Source: Anaerolineales bacterium
GTDB taxonomy: Bacteria; Chloroflexota; Anaerolineae; Anaerolineales; Villigracilaceae
Assembly: GCA_021462845.1 (NCBI GenBank)
Contig: JAJTXU010000010.1
Location: 1 to 42,639 of the forward strand
Direction of reading: 5' to 3'
Length of the DNA stretch: 42,639 bases
Below, in pieces: positions 22,638 to 30,705 of this stretch (its first letter is position 1; every line of letters starts with the position of its first letter). The notes below the pieces were generated by a model that was given only the letters and a program-made list of their open reading frames with translations, was not told where the DNA came from and searched no databases. Both the position numbers and the translations under genes were made by a program.

Positions 22638-24356
22638 TTATTCGCTAATCGACCACTCGTGCGCGTTCCAGAACGGAGACGCCCCGGAGAATTTCACTCC
22701 TTGCAGGCGATTGCTCACTGCCCAAAGATCGGGGTCCTTCCACATGCCCACCCAGACCACATCGTCGAACATGATCTGCCCGATCTGATAGTAAAGTTCC
22801 TTGCGGGCTTCGGGGTTGGTCTCGGTGGCTTGCTGGTCGAACAATTTGTCCAATTCGGGGTTGCAATAGCCCTGCCAGTTTCCACCATCCGGGTTATCCG
22901 GTCCCACAACTTGCGAGCACAGCCAGTAAGAAGATTGTTCCGGATCGGGGAAACTTGTGACATCGGACCATTCGGCGATATCGTAGTTGCCGGTGGCGAT
23001 CGGTCCGCCGTCCGCGTAACTGTTGAAGAAATCGTCGCCGTAGTTCACCAATTCCACGCCGATGCCGACCTGCGCCCACATCTGTTGTACCACGGCTTGC
23101 ACATCCTTGCGCAATTGGCGTTGGTTGGAGATGTAACGCAACACAAGTTCCACGCCATCTTTATCGCGCGTGCCATCGCCATTTGAATCCACCCAGCCAG
23201 CCGCATCGAGCAGACTGCCCGCTTCTGTCGGATCGTAGGGATAGGGTGAAATATCCGGGTTTCCGTAAGGAGGCGTGCTGTCCCAGAACGTGGCGGGAAC
23301 GGCGGTCAGCCCTCCGAGCAAGTCGTTTACGATCTTCTCGCGGTCGGTGGCAAGTACGATTGCCTTGCGCACGTTCACATCCTGCATAGCGGGATGCGCG
23401 GTTTCAGGATCGAAATTCAAAAACCAGCCTTCATCGTAACCGGAAGGTTGCGTCACAAATTTTGCTTTGCCGTTCGAGTTAATGGCATCCGCTTGCGACC
23501 AATCGAGAAACGTTCCGATATCCGTATCGCCAGCCAGAATGGCGACCTCTTGCGCCGCATCGTCCGCGATGCGGATGAATACTTGTTGCAACTTCGCGGG
23601 GCGAATCCAATTCGGGTTCGCTTCGAAGATCAGGTGGCTGTCGGTTTCCCATTCCGTGAAAACGAACGGGCCTACCCCAACGGTCGGCGCGGTATTCCAC
23701 GCGGCGTTATCCAATGTGCCTTCCGCCTCGAAGACCGGGCGAAGAACATGCTCCGGGAGAACGCCGGTGTTGAACAACGTGGTCAGCCATGCGGCGAACG
23801 GCGCGTTGAAGTGAATCACCAAAGTTGTATCGTCGGGCGCTTCCATGCTGGTCACATAATCCGCGTAGGGGTACGTACTGCTGACCACATTCTTATCCGA
23901 GACGAACATTTCGTAGGTAAAGACGAAATCGTTCGCGGTCACGGGTTCGCCATCGCTCCACAGGACATCGTCGCGCAATTTGATCGTCAAAGTCTGACCA
24001 TCCGCGCTCATTCCGCCGTTCTCTGTGGTGGGAAGTTCGGCGGCAATTTCGAGCACCGGGTTGTTGTCTGAATCGAACGACCACAAACCCTTCAGCCACA
24101 GTTGCGTGGTGATGCTCGAAAACCATTGTGTTTGATAGAGCGGGCTGAGTGTGGTCGGCTGTTGCACGAAGGTGACAACCGCAATGCCGCTCTGAACGGG
24201 AGCCGCCGGTTCGGTGGCCGCGGGTTCCGTCGCTGCGGGCGCCGCTGGTTCGGTTGATACGGCTGGAGGTTCGGTTTCGGCGCCTCCGCCGCAAGCCGCT
24301 AACACCATGCTCGCGAGAACGAGCAGAGACAGTAAAGCATACAGGTTTCGTTTCAT
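22638..24356 (-). CDS. Peptide/nickel ABC transporter substrate-binding lipoprotein (cassette 2, family 5)
   Basis: Captures substrate outside the membrane for the permeases encoded downstream. The 572-residue protein has a lipoprotein signal ending LAAC at Cys22 and a Pro/Ala/Thr-rich tether to about residue 55. The family-5 fold is in canonical order: TTLSPLYQTQW, then KLRDDVLWSDGEPVTANDFVFTYEMF, then DDTTLVIHFNAPF, and VGVGPFVFTEWE in the middle. The start is ATG at 24356 with GGAGG upstream; a longer frame to 24446 is rejected. Its signal peptide is nearly identical to that of the cassette 1 protein, indicating paralogy. A DSNGDGTRDKDG stretch near residue 400 may bind calcium. The substrate is unknown. 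Confidence 0.92.
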   Translation of the reverse strand: MKRNLYALLSLLVLASMVLAACGGGAETEPPAVSTEPAAPAATEPAATEPAAPVQSGIAVVTFVQQPTTLSPLYQTQWFSSITTQLWLKGLWSFDSDNNPVLEIAAELPTTENGGMSADGQTLTIKLRDDVLWSDGEPVTANDFVFTYEMFVSDKNVVSSTYPYADYVTSMEAPDDTTLVIHFNAPFAAWLTTLFNTGVLPEHVLRPVFEAEGTLDNAAWNTAPTVGVGPFVFTEWETDSHLIFEANPNWIRPAKLQQVFIRIADDAAQEVAILAGDTDIGTFLDWSQADAINSNGKAKFVTQPSGYDEGWFLNFDPETAHPAMQDVNVRKAIVLATDREKIVNDLLGGLTAVPATFWDSTPPYGNPDISPYPYDPTEAGSLLDAAGWVDSNGDGTRDKDGVELVLRYISNQRQLRKDVQAVVQQMWAQVGIGVELVNYGDDFFNSYADGGPIATGNYDIAEWSDVTSFPDPEQSSYWLCSQVVGPDNPDGGNWQGYCNPELDKLFDQQATETNPEARKELYYQIGQIMFDDVVWVGMWKDPDLWAVSNRLQGVKFSGASPFWNAHEWSISE

Positions 24357-24526
24357 AATTCTCCTCCAAGAGAGATGGATACGATTTTGCGATGAGTAGG
24401 GAAACGGATCGAAAGACATCTGTGCCGGGCAACCTCCTGCCATCAAGATTAAATAGCAACCACCTTCCGCCGCTGGATGCAGACGATCCTTCCGACGGGT
24501 GGGCTGATTCGCAACTTCGGCGTTTT

Positions 24527-25474
24527 CTAACTGACGTGCGCCAGGCGCGGGTCGAGCGCATCACGCAGACCATCGCCAAGTAAATTGAAAGCCAGCACCG
24601 TGAGCATGATCGCCAGACCGGGATAAAACACAAGATGCGGCGCCGTGAACACCTGGTTGCGTTCTTGTCCTAACATTGAACCCCACTCCGGGGTTGGATG
24701 TTGGGCTCCCAGCCCGAGGAAGGAAAGAGCCGCAGTCTCCAAAATGGCGGAGGCAATTCCCAGAGTCCCCTGCACGATCAACGGCGTTAACGCGTTGGGG
24801 AGGATTCGTCGAAAGAGAATTTCGTAAGTGTTTCCCCCGAGCGAACGCGTGGCAGAGACGTAATCCATCTCGCGCACTGAAAGCACACTGCCGCGCACAA
24901 CCCGCGCATACGCGGGGATCGAAACGATACCAATGGCGATCAACGCATTGATCAATCCCGGCCCCAGCACAGTAACGATTGCAATCGCAAGCAACAAGGA
25001 TGGAAAAGCAAGCACTACATCCATCACGCGCATGATCGTGTTATCCACCCAGCCGCCAAAATAGCCTGCCAGCGCGCCAAGGACAGTACCGATGAGAATG
25101 GAAAATGAAACGGTGGCAAACCCGATCACAAGGCTGATTCGGGCGCCATACAACAAACGGCTGAATTCATCGCGAATATTCCCGTCCAATCCCATCAAGT
25201 GTTGCGGCTCGCTTTGAGGGCAACCAAAAGCGTGAACGCAGGGCGGCAGGCGCTTTTCGATCTTGCCGGTGTAATCGGGCACGTCGAGCATCGATTTTGT
25301 TGGGTCGTATGGCGCAAGCCATTGCGCCGTCAGCGCCACCAGAATTAACATCCCTAAAATGATCATGCCCATCACGGCAGATTTGCGTCGGAATAATCGC
25401 TTTCTGGTGATGCCCCAAAGGCTGACCGAATCTAATGATGTTTCAGTATTGAGTTTGGCGAGGTTCTGTCCCAT
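24527..25474 (-). CDS. Peptide/nickel ABC transporter permease, DppC-like (cassette 1)
   Basis: The 315-residue channel subunit shows ITRKRLFRRKSAVMGMIILGM at the first helix, the EAA loop TRSLGGNTYEILFRRILPN and ending LGDGLRDALDPRLAHVS. The external loop carries two cysteines (PPCVHAFGCPQ). It begins 2 bases after the DppB-like stop codon, so translation is probably coupled. A 170-base gap with no visible gene separates it from the next binding-protein gene. It is clearly paralogous to the 20526-21512 protein. Confidence 0.92.
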   Translation of the reverse strand: MGQNLAKLNTETSLDSVSLWGITRKRLFRRKSAVMGMIILGMLILVALTAQWLAPYDPTKSMLDVPDYTGKIEKRLPPCVHAFGCPQSEPQHLMGLDGNIRDEFSRLLYGARISLVIGFATVSFSILIGTVLGALAGYFGGWVDNTIMRVMDVVLAFPSLLLAIAIVTVLGPGLINALIAIGIVSIPAYARVVRGSVLSVREMDYVSATRSLGGNTYEILFRRILPNALTPLIVQGTLGIASAILETAALSFLGLGAQHPTPEWGSMLGQERNQVFTAPHLVFYPGLAIMLTVLAFNLLGDGLRDALDPRLAHVS

Positions 25475-25476
25475 AA

Positions 25477-26556
25477 TCAGTTCAATCGAATCCGTGGGTC
25501 GAGGTAGGCGTACGAAATATCCACGATCAAGTTAAGCGCTACGAAGAAAACGGCGATCACAACCGTGAAAGCCTGCACGATCCCGTAGTCGCGCGCGGTG
25601 ATGGCTTCATATAAAATTCGCCCAACGCCCGCCAAATTGAATACGGTTTCGGTTAAGACAGCGCCGCCAAGCAAGCCGCCTAGAGAAAGTCCAACAACGG
25701 TTACGATAGGCAACAAGGCATTGCGCAGAGCATGACGGATGACCACCGTCCTTTGCTTTAACCCTTTGGCGCGAGCGGTACGAATATAATCCTGCCCCAA
25801 CACTTCCAGCATGGAAGATCGAGACATACGGGCAATCAATGCCATGGGAATGGTTGAAAGGGCAACTGCGGGCAAAACCATATGTTGCACGGCGTCTTTG
25901 AACACTTTCCAATCGCCGGAGAGTATGCTGTTCAAAATATTCATGCGTGAGATGAATTCTGCAATGATGTAGATCGTTGTCCCTTCGGTCAGCGTCATAT
26001 TCCACACTTCAAAAAATGGATCGGGGATCAAACCGGGGGAAAGTCGCCCGGAGGGAGGCAACTGAAATGGCGTGCCTTTCAGAGTCAAAGAGAAAAAATA
26101 CGCGAGCATTAAACCCAACCAAAAGACCGGCATCGAAACGCCAATATTTGCCCAGAGCATGGTGAGCACATCCACCCACGAGTTATGGCGTACGGCTGAA
26201 ATGATCCCGAGAGGAATCCCCACAAGAAGACTGATGGATAACGCCGCCAAACTTAATTCGATGGTAATGGGCAGGCGCTGTGAAAGGATTTCGGTGACCG
26301 GCATGGAGAAACGAAAAGAATTACCGAAATCTCCTTTGAATATCTCGCCCATGTACACGGCGAATTGAACCGGGATAGGTTTATTCAACCCATGGCGTTC
26401 GAGGAATTGGTCGCACACATCATCGGTCGCTTTTTCTCCCAACATAGCCCGGCAGGGGTCGCTGGGAATCAAACGTGCCAGCGCAAAGGTGGCAAACAAT
26501 ATACCGATGATAACGGGAATACTTAGTAGAAGACGGCGCAGGATATATGTGGTCAT
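25477..26556 (-). CDS. Peptide/nickel ABC transporter permease, DppB-like (cassette 1)
   Basis: The 359-residue channel subunit starts MTTYILRRLLLSIPVIIGILF and has GDFGNSFRFSMPVTEILSQRLPITIEL. The EAA loop is TARAKGLKQRTVVIRHALRNALLP and it ends AYLDPRIRLN. The external loop after the first helix has SDPCRAML and DDVCDQF, a possible disulfide. An extra segment near 165-215 (QLPPSGRLSPGLIPDPFFEVWN and following) lengthens it relative to the cassette 2 protein. It lies between the binding-protein gene and the DppC-like gene in one apparent operon. Confidence 0.92.
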   Translation of the reverse strand: MTTYILRRLLLSIPVIIGILFATFALARLIPSDPCRAMLGEKATDDVCDQFLERHGLNKPIPVQFAVYMGEIFKGDFGNSFRFSMPVTEILSQRLPITIELSLAALSISLLVGIPLGIISAVRHNSWVDVLTMLWANIGVSMPVFWLGLMLAYFFSLTLKGTPFQLPPSGRLSPGLIPDPFFEVWNMTLTEGTTIYIIAEFISRMNILNSILSGDWKVFKDAVQHMVLPAVALSTIPMALIARMSRSSMLEVLGQDYIRTARAKGLKQRTVVIRHALRNALLPIVTVVGLSLGGLLGGAVLTETVFNLAGVGRILYEAITARDYGIVQAFTVVIAVFFVALNLIVDISYAYLDPRIRLN

Positions 26557-26572
26557 CGCAAATTTTGATAAA

Positions 26573-26604
26573 CCCCGACAGGGATGGTTTTATCCCTGTC
26601 GGGG
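26573..26604 (-). other. Stem-loop between binding-protein and permease genes (cassette 1)
   Basis: CCCCGACAGGGAT (26573-26585) and its exact complement (26592-26604) form a perfect 13-bp stem with a 6-base loop. On the minus strand only TTTATC follows, so partial termination or 3'-end protection of the binding-protein mRNA is likelier than full termination. Confidence 0.7.
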
Positions 26605-26639
26605 GCCGTTCATTTTGATCTTACTGCATTAACACGAGG

Positions 26640-28370
26640 CTATTGAGGAGCGTTCAAGAAAGCGCCGAACAGATATGTCCAGTATTCGAATGCGCCGGTG
26701 TTGCCTTTGTGAAGCGGGTGGGCGGCATCCCATTGCACTACGTATGAAAGCACAACATCGTTGGCGTCCAATGCGGAACCATCGTGGAAGGTAACGCCCT
26801 GGCGCAGGTGGAATGTCCACTCGGTCAGATCGTCGTTTGCTTCAAAGGATTCAGCCAAACCACCGGTTTCAGTAGCGGTACCACCGATCTGGTACGAGAG
26901 AAGCGGTTCTGTCACCTGTTCGCATGCGCGCAGGGATTCGCCGTCGGTTTCATCCGCGCAGTACAGCGAGATGGGCTCGGCGTTCTGCATCCACACAAAG
27001 GTGTCTTGTCCGGGGATGCCCATCACAGCAAAGATTTCTGTGCTGAGCGGGCTGGCATGAGCGCCTTCCACAGCCGCTTTGTAAGCGATCGCGGAACCGC
27101 CGTGCGCCACAGGGATCATCGGAACGTGCTTTTTGATCGCATCGTTAGCGGCGGCATAGAAAGGCTCGCGATCGGCTTCCGCGGCAAGTTGTCCGCCTTT
27201 GGTCAGGTTGTCTGTAATGTCATCAAACGAAGTACCAAATTGGTTAAACGCCGCGGCGCTAAAGTGAGCATCGAGGAAGTTGACCACATCTGGGAAGTCG
27301 GCGCCCCAACCGAGTAAGTGCATGCCATCGAGGGCTCCGGAGTTGGCGGCATCAAGGAACGCGCCGGATTCCATTTCATTGATCTCAACGGTCACGCCGA
27401 GGTTTTCCTTCAACTGCGCTTGGATATCCTGCGCCACGATAACAGGATCGGGCAGGTAACCGCGAACCACATTACGGTAGCTCAACTTGACAGAGGGGAA
27501 GGGATTGCTTGCGCTGTAACCGGCTTCCGCGAGCAGAGCTTTGGCGGCTTCAGGGTTGAAGTCGTACCATGACTCACCGGCGCAACCGTTCGGGATGGAG
27601 CACGGAGTGAAGTGCGAAGCGACTTCGGAACCGGCGGGATAGAAGTTATCCACAATGCGTTGGCGGTCAATGGCTTGGGCAAACGCTTGGCGCACGAGTT
27701 CGTTGTCGAACGGAGCGAAGGTATTGGTCATGCCAATGTACATCACATTCAACGCAGGGCGGGGCATCAATTTGAGGGATGAATCGCCTTCAACGGTGCC
27801 AAAATCATCTGGTCCTACGTTATCGATCGCGTCAACGGCGCCGTTTTGGAGCTCAAGCAAACGCTGGGCTGATTCAGAACCCCAGCGGAACACGAGAGTC
27901 GGGGTCTTGGCGGGTTCACCCCAGTATGCATCGTTGCGGGTGAAAACGATCTGATTGCCGCGTTCCCAAGCTTCCAACTTATATGGGCCAGTGCCGATCG
28001 GCTTCTCGAGCAGATCGCCGCTTCCACCAGTGGATTCAAGGTATTCACTGGGTTGGATGCCGAGCGAAGAGAACGCTACTTTCGCAGGGACGGCTGGATC
28101 GGGTGCGCAGAGCGTGAGTTTTACGGTGAACTCGTCCACCGCTTCGATGGATTTCATGCCGCCGCCGTAATCACAGCTAGGGGCTTCCACTTTCATGCCT
28201 TCATAGGCGGCGGGTGGTTCAGTGGGGGCTTGTGTCGCCGGGGCTTCGGTGGGCGGGGCGGCCGGTTCTTCGGTGACAGCCTGGGTGGGGGTTTGTCCGC
28301 CGCCGCACGCCGCCAGAATCATGCTCGCGAGGACGAGCAGAGACATCAAACTGAATAGGTTTCGTTTCAC
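26640..28370 (-). CDS. Peptide-binding lipoprotein with circularly permuted family-5 domain (cassette 1)
   Basis: An importer receptor of 576 residues with lipobox LAAC (Cys22) and a Thr/Pro/Ala tether to about residue 55. The domain order is unusual. The mature part opens with segments that belong in the middle of family-5 proteins: KSIEAVDEFTVKLTLCAPDPA, IQPSEYL, then PIGTGPYKLEAWERGNQIVFTRN. It continues to the canonical C-terminal part (NDAIKKHVPMIPVAHGG). From about residue 465 to the end comes what is normally the N-terminus: EPISLYCADETDGESLRACE, EPLLSY, GLAESFEANDDLTEWTFHLR, QGVTFHDGSALDANDVVLSY. The fold should close up as a normal two-lobe protein with new ends. Six or more cysteines suggest disulfides. 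The start is GTG with GGAGGAG upstream. Confidence 0.88.
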   Translation of the reverse strand: MKRNLFSLMSLLVLASMILAACGGGQTPTQAVTEEPAAPPTEAPATQAPTEPPAAYEGMKVEAPSCDYGGGMKSIEAVDEFTVKLTLCAPDPAVPAKVAFSSLGIQPSEYLESTGGSGDLLEKPIGTGPYKLEAWERGNQIVFTRNDAYWGEPAKTPTLVFRWGSESAQRLLELQNGAVDAIDNVGPDDFGTVEGDSSLKLMPRPALNVMYIGMTNTFAPFDNELVRQAFAQAIDRQRIVDNFYPAGSEVASHFTPCSIPNGCAGESWYDFNPEAAKALLAEAGYSASNPFPSVKLSYRNVVRGYLPDPVIVAQDIQAQLKENLGVTVEINEMESGAFLDAANSGALDGMHLLGWGADFPDVVNFLDAHFSAAAFNQFGTSFDDITDNLTKGGQLAAEADREPFYAAANDAIKKHVPMIPVAHGGSAIAYKAAVEGAHASPLSTEIFAVMGIPGQDTFVWMQNAEPISLYCADETDGESLRACEQVTEPLLSYQIGGTATETGGLAESFEANDDLTEWTFHLRQGVTFHDGSALDANDVVLSYVVQWDAAHPLHKGNTGAFEYWTYLFGAFLNAPQ

Positions 28371-28473
28371 GTTTCTCCTCCTAAGAGAAATTTGGTTTGG
28401 ATTTTGGAACTTTCACTGATAGGGGAAGTATAGTAACTTTACGAGAGGATGCCTCCTTTCGGATAATGGGCAG

Positions 28474-28501
28474 ATTATACAGCAAAAGAATGATTAGTAA
28501 A
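28474..28501 (-). promoter_or_regulatory. Promoter of the ABC import operon
   Basis: TTTACT (28496-28501) and TATAAT (28474-28479) on the minus strand are 16 bases apart. The -35 box overlaps the stop codon of the radical SAM gene. Transcription would begin near 28467, leaving a leader of about 95 bases before the GTG start. Confidence 0.65.
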
Positions 28502-29609
28502 CGGGTAAAGGTATCCCCATTCCATTTAACGCTACTTGAGAGGGGTTTTTGTGCCACAATCCGGGAACCTTTGCATCGCAATGAGGGCATTTTCCCTCGC
28601 TCGTGATGTGATACTCTTGAATGATATACCCCCGCCTCTTGATCAATCGGAAGTTACATTCCGGGCAGGTTGTGTCTTCATACTCTCCCACTTGACCCGG
28701 CAAATTCCCCGCATAGACGAATCGCAGACCGGCTTCGCGTCCGATGTCTGCCGCGCGCAAAAGAGTCTTCGCATCGGTGTTATCCGGGTCAGTCATCTTG
28801 TAATCTTTATGAAACGCCGTGACGTGCCACGGAATATCTCTTGATACGCCCGCGATGAACCGTGCCGCATCCCACAACTCTTCGTTTGAATCGTTGAACC
28901 CCGGAATTGTCAACGTGACAATTTCAACCCATAGCCCCGCATCATGCGCGCGCTTGATCCCATCCAGCGTGTTTTGCAGGACGCCGCCGAGTTTGCGATA
29001 ATTTTTGTCCTGCATACATTTCAAATCCACTTTGTATGCCGAGATATACGGGCGGATGTATTCCATCACTTCCGGCGTGTTGTTTCCGTTGGAGACATAC
29101 GCGCACATCAAGCCCGCCTTCTTCGCCTCCTTGAAAATCTCCACTGCCCACTCGCTGGTGATCAATGGTTCGTTGTAAGAGGAAACAACAATCGAAGCCT
29201 TCGTTTTTCTGGCGTAATCAACCATCCCCTGCGGCGAAATCTTCCGAATGTAATTCACCGAAACATCCGAAGACGGATCGCGCATGGCTTGGGAAGTTAA
29301 CCAATTTTGACAGAATCCACAATGGTAGTCGCAACCCAACATCCCAAACGTCAGCGCGTTGACGCTGGGCAGAACATGAAAGAACGGTTTCTTTTCCACC
29401 GGGTCGCTTTGAAGGGCGGCGACGTATCCATGCGGCACGCGCAATTTCCCGTCCCGATTGAATCGCACCTGACAAATCCCCCGCTTGCCCTCGCGGATCA
29501 CACAGCGATGTCCGCACGCGAAACATCGCACCTCTTTGTTCGGTAATTTTTCGTATAACTCTCCCTCCACCGTCAGCGCATCCAACGTCTCGCCGATTGA
29601 AGTTGCCAT
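28494..29609 (-). CDS. amrS: AmmeMemoRadiSam-type radical SAM enzyme
   Basis: A radical SAM enzyme of the pyruvate-formate-lyase-activase-like group; the physiological substrate of this family is not settled. The 371-residue protein has the cluster motif CDYHCGFC (CX3CX2C) near residue 94. An N-terminal cysteine-rich segment (CFACGHRCVIREGKRGICQVRFN) and a C-terminal pair of CPxC motifs (TCPECNFR and KCPHCDAKVPGLWH) are characteristic of the family. The usual Memo and AMMECR1 partner genes are not in this window. The ATG at 29609 has no ribosome-binding site; TATTAT lies 6 bases upstream with TATACA 17 bases further, suggesting a leaderless transcript divergent from mobA. The link to peptide modification elsewhere in the window is not supported. 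Confidence 0.88.
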   Translation of the reverse strand: MATSIGETLDALTVEGELYEKLPNKEVRCFACGHRCVIREGKRGICQVRFNRDGKLRVPHGYVAALQSDPVEKKPFFHVLPSVNALTFGMLGCDYHCGFCQNWLTSQAMRDPSSDVSVNYIRKISPQGMVDYARKTKASIVVSSYNEPLITSEWAVEIFKEAKKAGLMCAYVSNGNNTPEVMEYIRPYISAYKVDLKCMQDKNYRKLGGVLQNTLDGIKRAHDAGLWVEIVTLTIPGFNDSNEELWDAARFIAGVSRDIPWHVTAFHKDYKMTDPDNTDAKTLLRAADIGREAGLRFVYAGNLPGQVGEYEDTTCPECNFRLIKRRGYIIQEYHITSEGKCPHCDAKVPGLWHKNPSQVALNGMGIPLPVY

Positions 29610-29626
29610 ACGAATATAATACACCT
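29610..29626. promoter_or_regulatory. Shared divergent -10 region of amrS and mobA
   Basis: Only 17 bases separate the two start codons. The plus strand reads TATAAT (29615-29620) exactly 6 bases before the mobA ATG. The minus strand reads TATTAT (29616-29621) exactly 6 bases before the amrS ATG. One near-symmetrical A/T block thus appears to serve both genes, and both transcripts would be leaderless. Confidence 0.55.
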
Positions 29627-30247
29627 ATGCTCACCGTTTGTATACAGGCTGGCGGCGCGTCCTCGCGCATGGGCGAAGACAAAGCCCTCAAACTTTTTCT
29701 CGGACGCCCCCTCATCCAACGCGTGATAGATAGACTCAAACCGATCGCGGATGAACTCATCGTGACGACGAATCGCCCAGCAGATTTCTCGTTTCTCGAC
29801 CTTCGCCTCATCTCGGATGTGAGGCCTGGTCGCGGCGCCCTCGGCGGACTCTACACCGCGATCGCCTCCGCCGCACATCCCATCGTTGCTGTCGCCGCAT
29901 GTGACATGCCATTTGCCAGCGCGAAACTAATTCAGATGTCCGTCGAAATCATGGAGGGAGAAAACGTTGACATCGTCATCGCCAAAAATGACGAGGGCTA
30001 CGAACCTCTCCACGCCGTGTACCGCCGCGAGACTTGCCTCCCCGCAATTGAATCAGCCATCAACGCCGATCAGTGGAGAGTCGTCTCATGGCTACCGCAA
30101 GTGAACCTGCGCGTGTTGACGAGCGAAGAGATCCAATCAACCGACCCTGCCGGTCTTGCATTTTGGAACGTGAACACGCCCGAAGAATTTGCCAGAGCGG
30201 AAGAACTGGCTACCTCACGATCAACACCGGGCAAGGGGCGTGGCTGA
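29627..30247 (+). CDS. mobA: Molybdenum cofactor guanylyltransferase
   Basis: Attaches GMP to molybdopterin to make the guanine-dinucleotide cofactor. The 206-residue nucleotidyltransferase has the N-terminal signature QAGGASSRMGEDKAL (residues 6-20), GRPLIQRVIDRL, the RPGRGALGGLYTAIASA motif, and the metal-site phrase VAACDMPFAS near 96-105, then EPLHAVYRR. The start at 29627 gives the family's usual beginning; an upstream in-frame extension of ten residues is rejected. There is no ribosome-binding site. Its last 38 bases overlap the convergent universal-stress-protein gene. A MOSC-domain gene in this window also points to molybdenum-cofactor use. Confidence 0.9.
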   Translation: MLTVCIQAGGASSRMGEDKALKLFLGRPLIQRVIDRLKPIADELIVTTNRPADFSFLDLRLISDVRPGRGALGGLYTAIASAAHPIVAVAACDMPFASAKLIQMSVEIMEGENVDIVIAKNDEGYEPLHAVYRRETCLPAIESAINADQWRVVSWLPQVNLRVLTSEEIQSTDPAGLAFWNVNTPEEFARAEELATSRSTPGKGRG

Positions 30248-30632
30248 CGACCTTCTGACTCACGCTTCCCAACACCAACCCCGCCAAACGACCCAGTCCG
30301 CGCGAACCCATCACGATCAGGTCGCATTTGCGCGTGTCAGCAATTCTGATGATCGCCTCCGCCGGGTCGCCCGCGATGGTCTCGGTAGACACTGTGGATG
30401 GAACCTCGCCGACCGTTTTCACCGCGCTTTGCAAAATTTTCTCCGTTTCATCGAGGCGGGCATTGAGAATGACCTGAAAATCGGGGTCGCCCAACAGCGG
30501 CGGGATGGAATCATATGCCACCGCGATCCGCAGTTCTGCGGAATTCATCGAGCGAGCCAATTGCGCCGCCACGCGCGCGGCATTGAGCGCATGATCCGAA
30601 CCGTCTACAGCCAGCAGAATGTTGTTGAACAT
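30210..30632 (-). CDS. Universal stress protein (UspA family)
   Basis: A 140-residue single Usp domain: start ILLAVDGSDHALNAARVAAQLA, middle GDPAEAIIRIADTRKCDLIVMG, and the ATP-binding signature GSRGLGRLAGLVLGSVSQKV at about 109-128, matching G-2x-G-9x-G(S). It therefore probably binds ATP and may form dimers. GGAGG precedes the ATG. It is convergent with mobA (38-base overlap of 3' ends). It is divergent from the cysteine-desulfurase-like gene across a perfect 19-bp palindrome that may be an operator for both. Confidence 0.92.
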   Translation of the reverse strand: MFNNILLAVDGSDHALNAARVAAQLARSMNSAELRIAVAYDSIPPLLGDPDFQVILNARLDETEKILQSAVKTVGEVPSTVSTETIAGDPAEAIIRIADTRKCDLIVMGSRGLGRLAGLVLGSVSQKVVSHAPCPVLIVR

Positions 30633-30650
30633 AGAGCCTCCTTTTCGTGG

Positions 30651-30669
30651 TGTACAATCCGATTGTACA
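30651..30669. promoter_or_regulatory. 19-bp perfect palindrome between divergent genes
   Basis: TGTACAATC, one central C, GATTGTACA. Each half contains TACAAT, so the palindrome holds -10-like hexamers for both directions. It lies between the usp start (30632) and the cysteine-desulfurase-like start (30706), the expected place for a shared operator. The binding protein is unknown. Confidence 0.6.
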
Positions 30670-30705
30670 TACCCGATGTTTGAATTTGATCAGAGGAGCA
30701 TAAAG

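Noticed and set aside
24357-24526. Riboswitch in the 170-base gap before the second binding-protein gene
   Set aside because: Several GC-rich words could pair, but no known riboswitch consensus was recognised.
28494-29609. Radical SAM enzyme as the maturase of the repeat peptide
   Set aside because: Motifs match the AmmeMemoRadiSam group, it is 18 kb away and lacks a SPASM or peptide-recognition domain.
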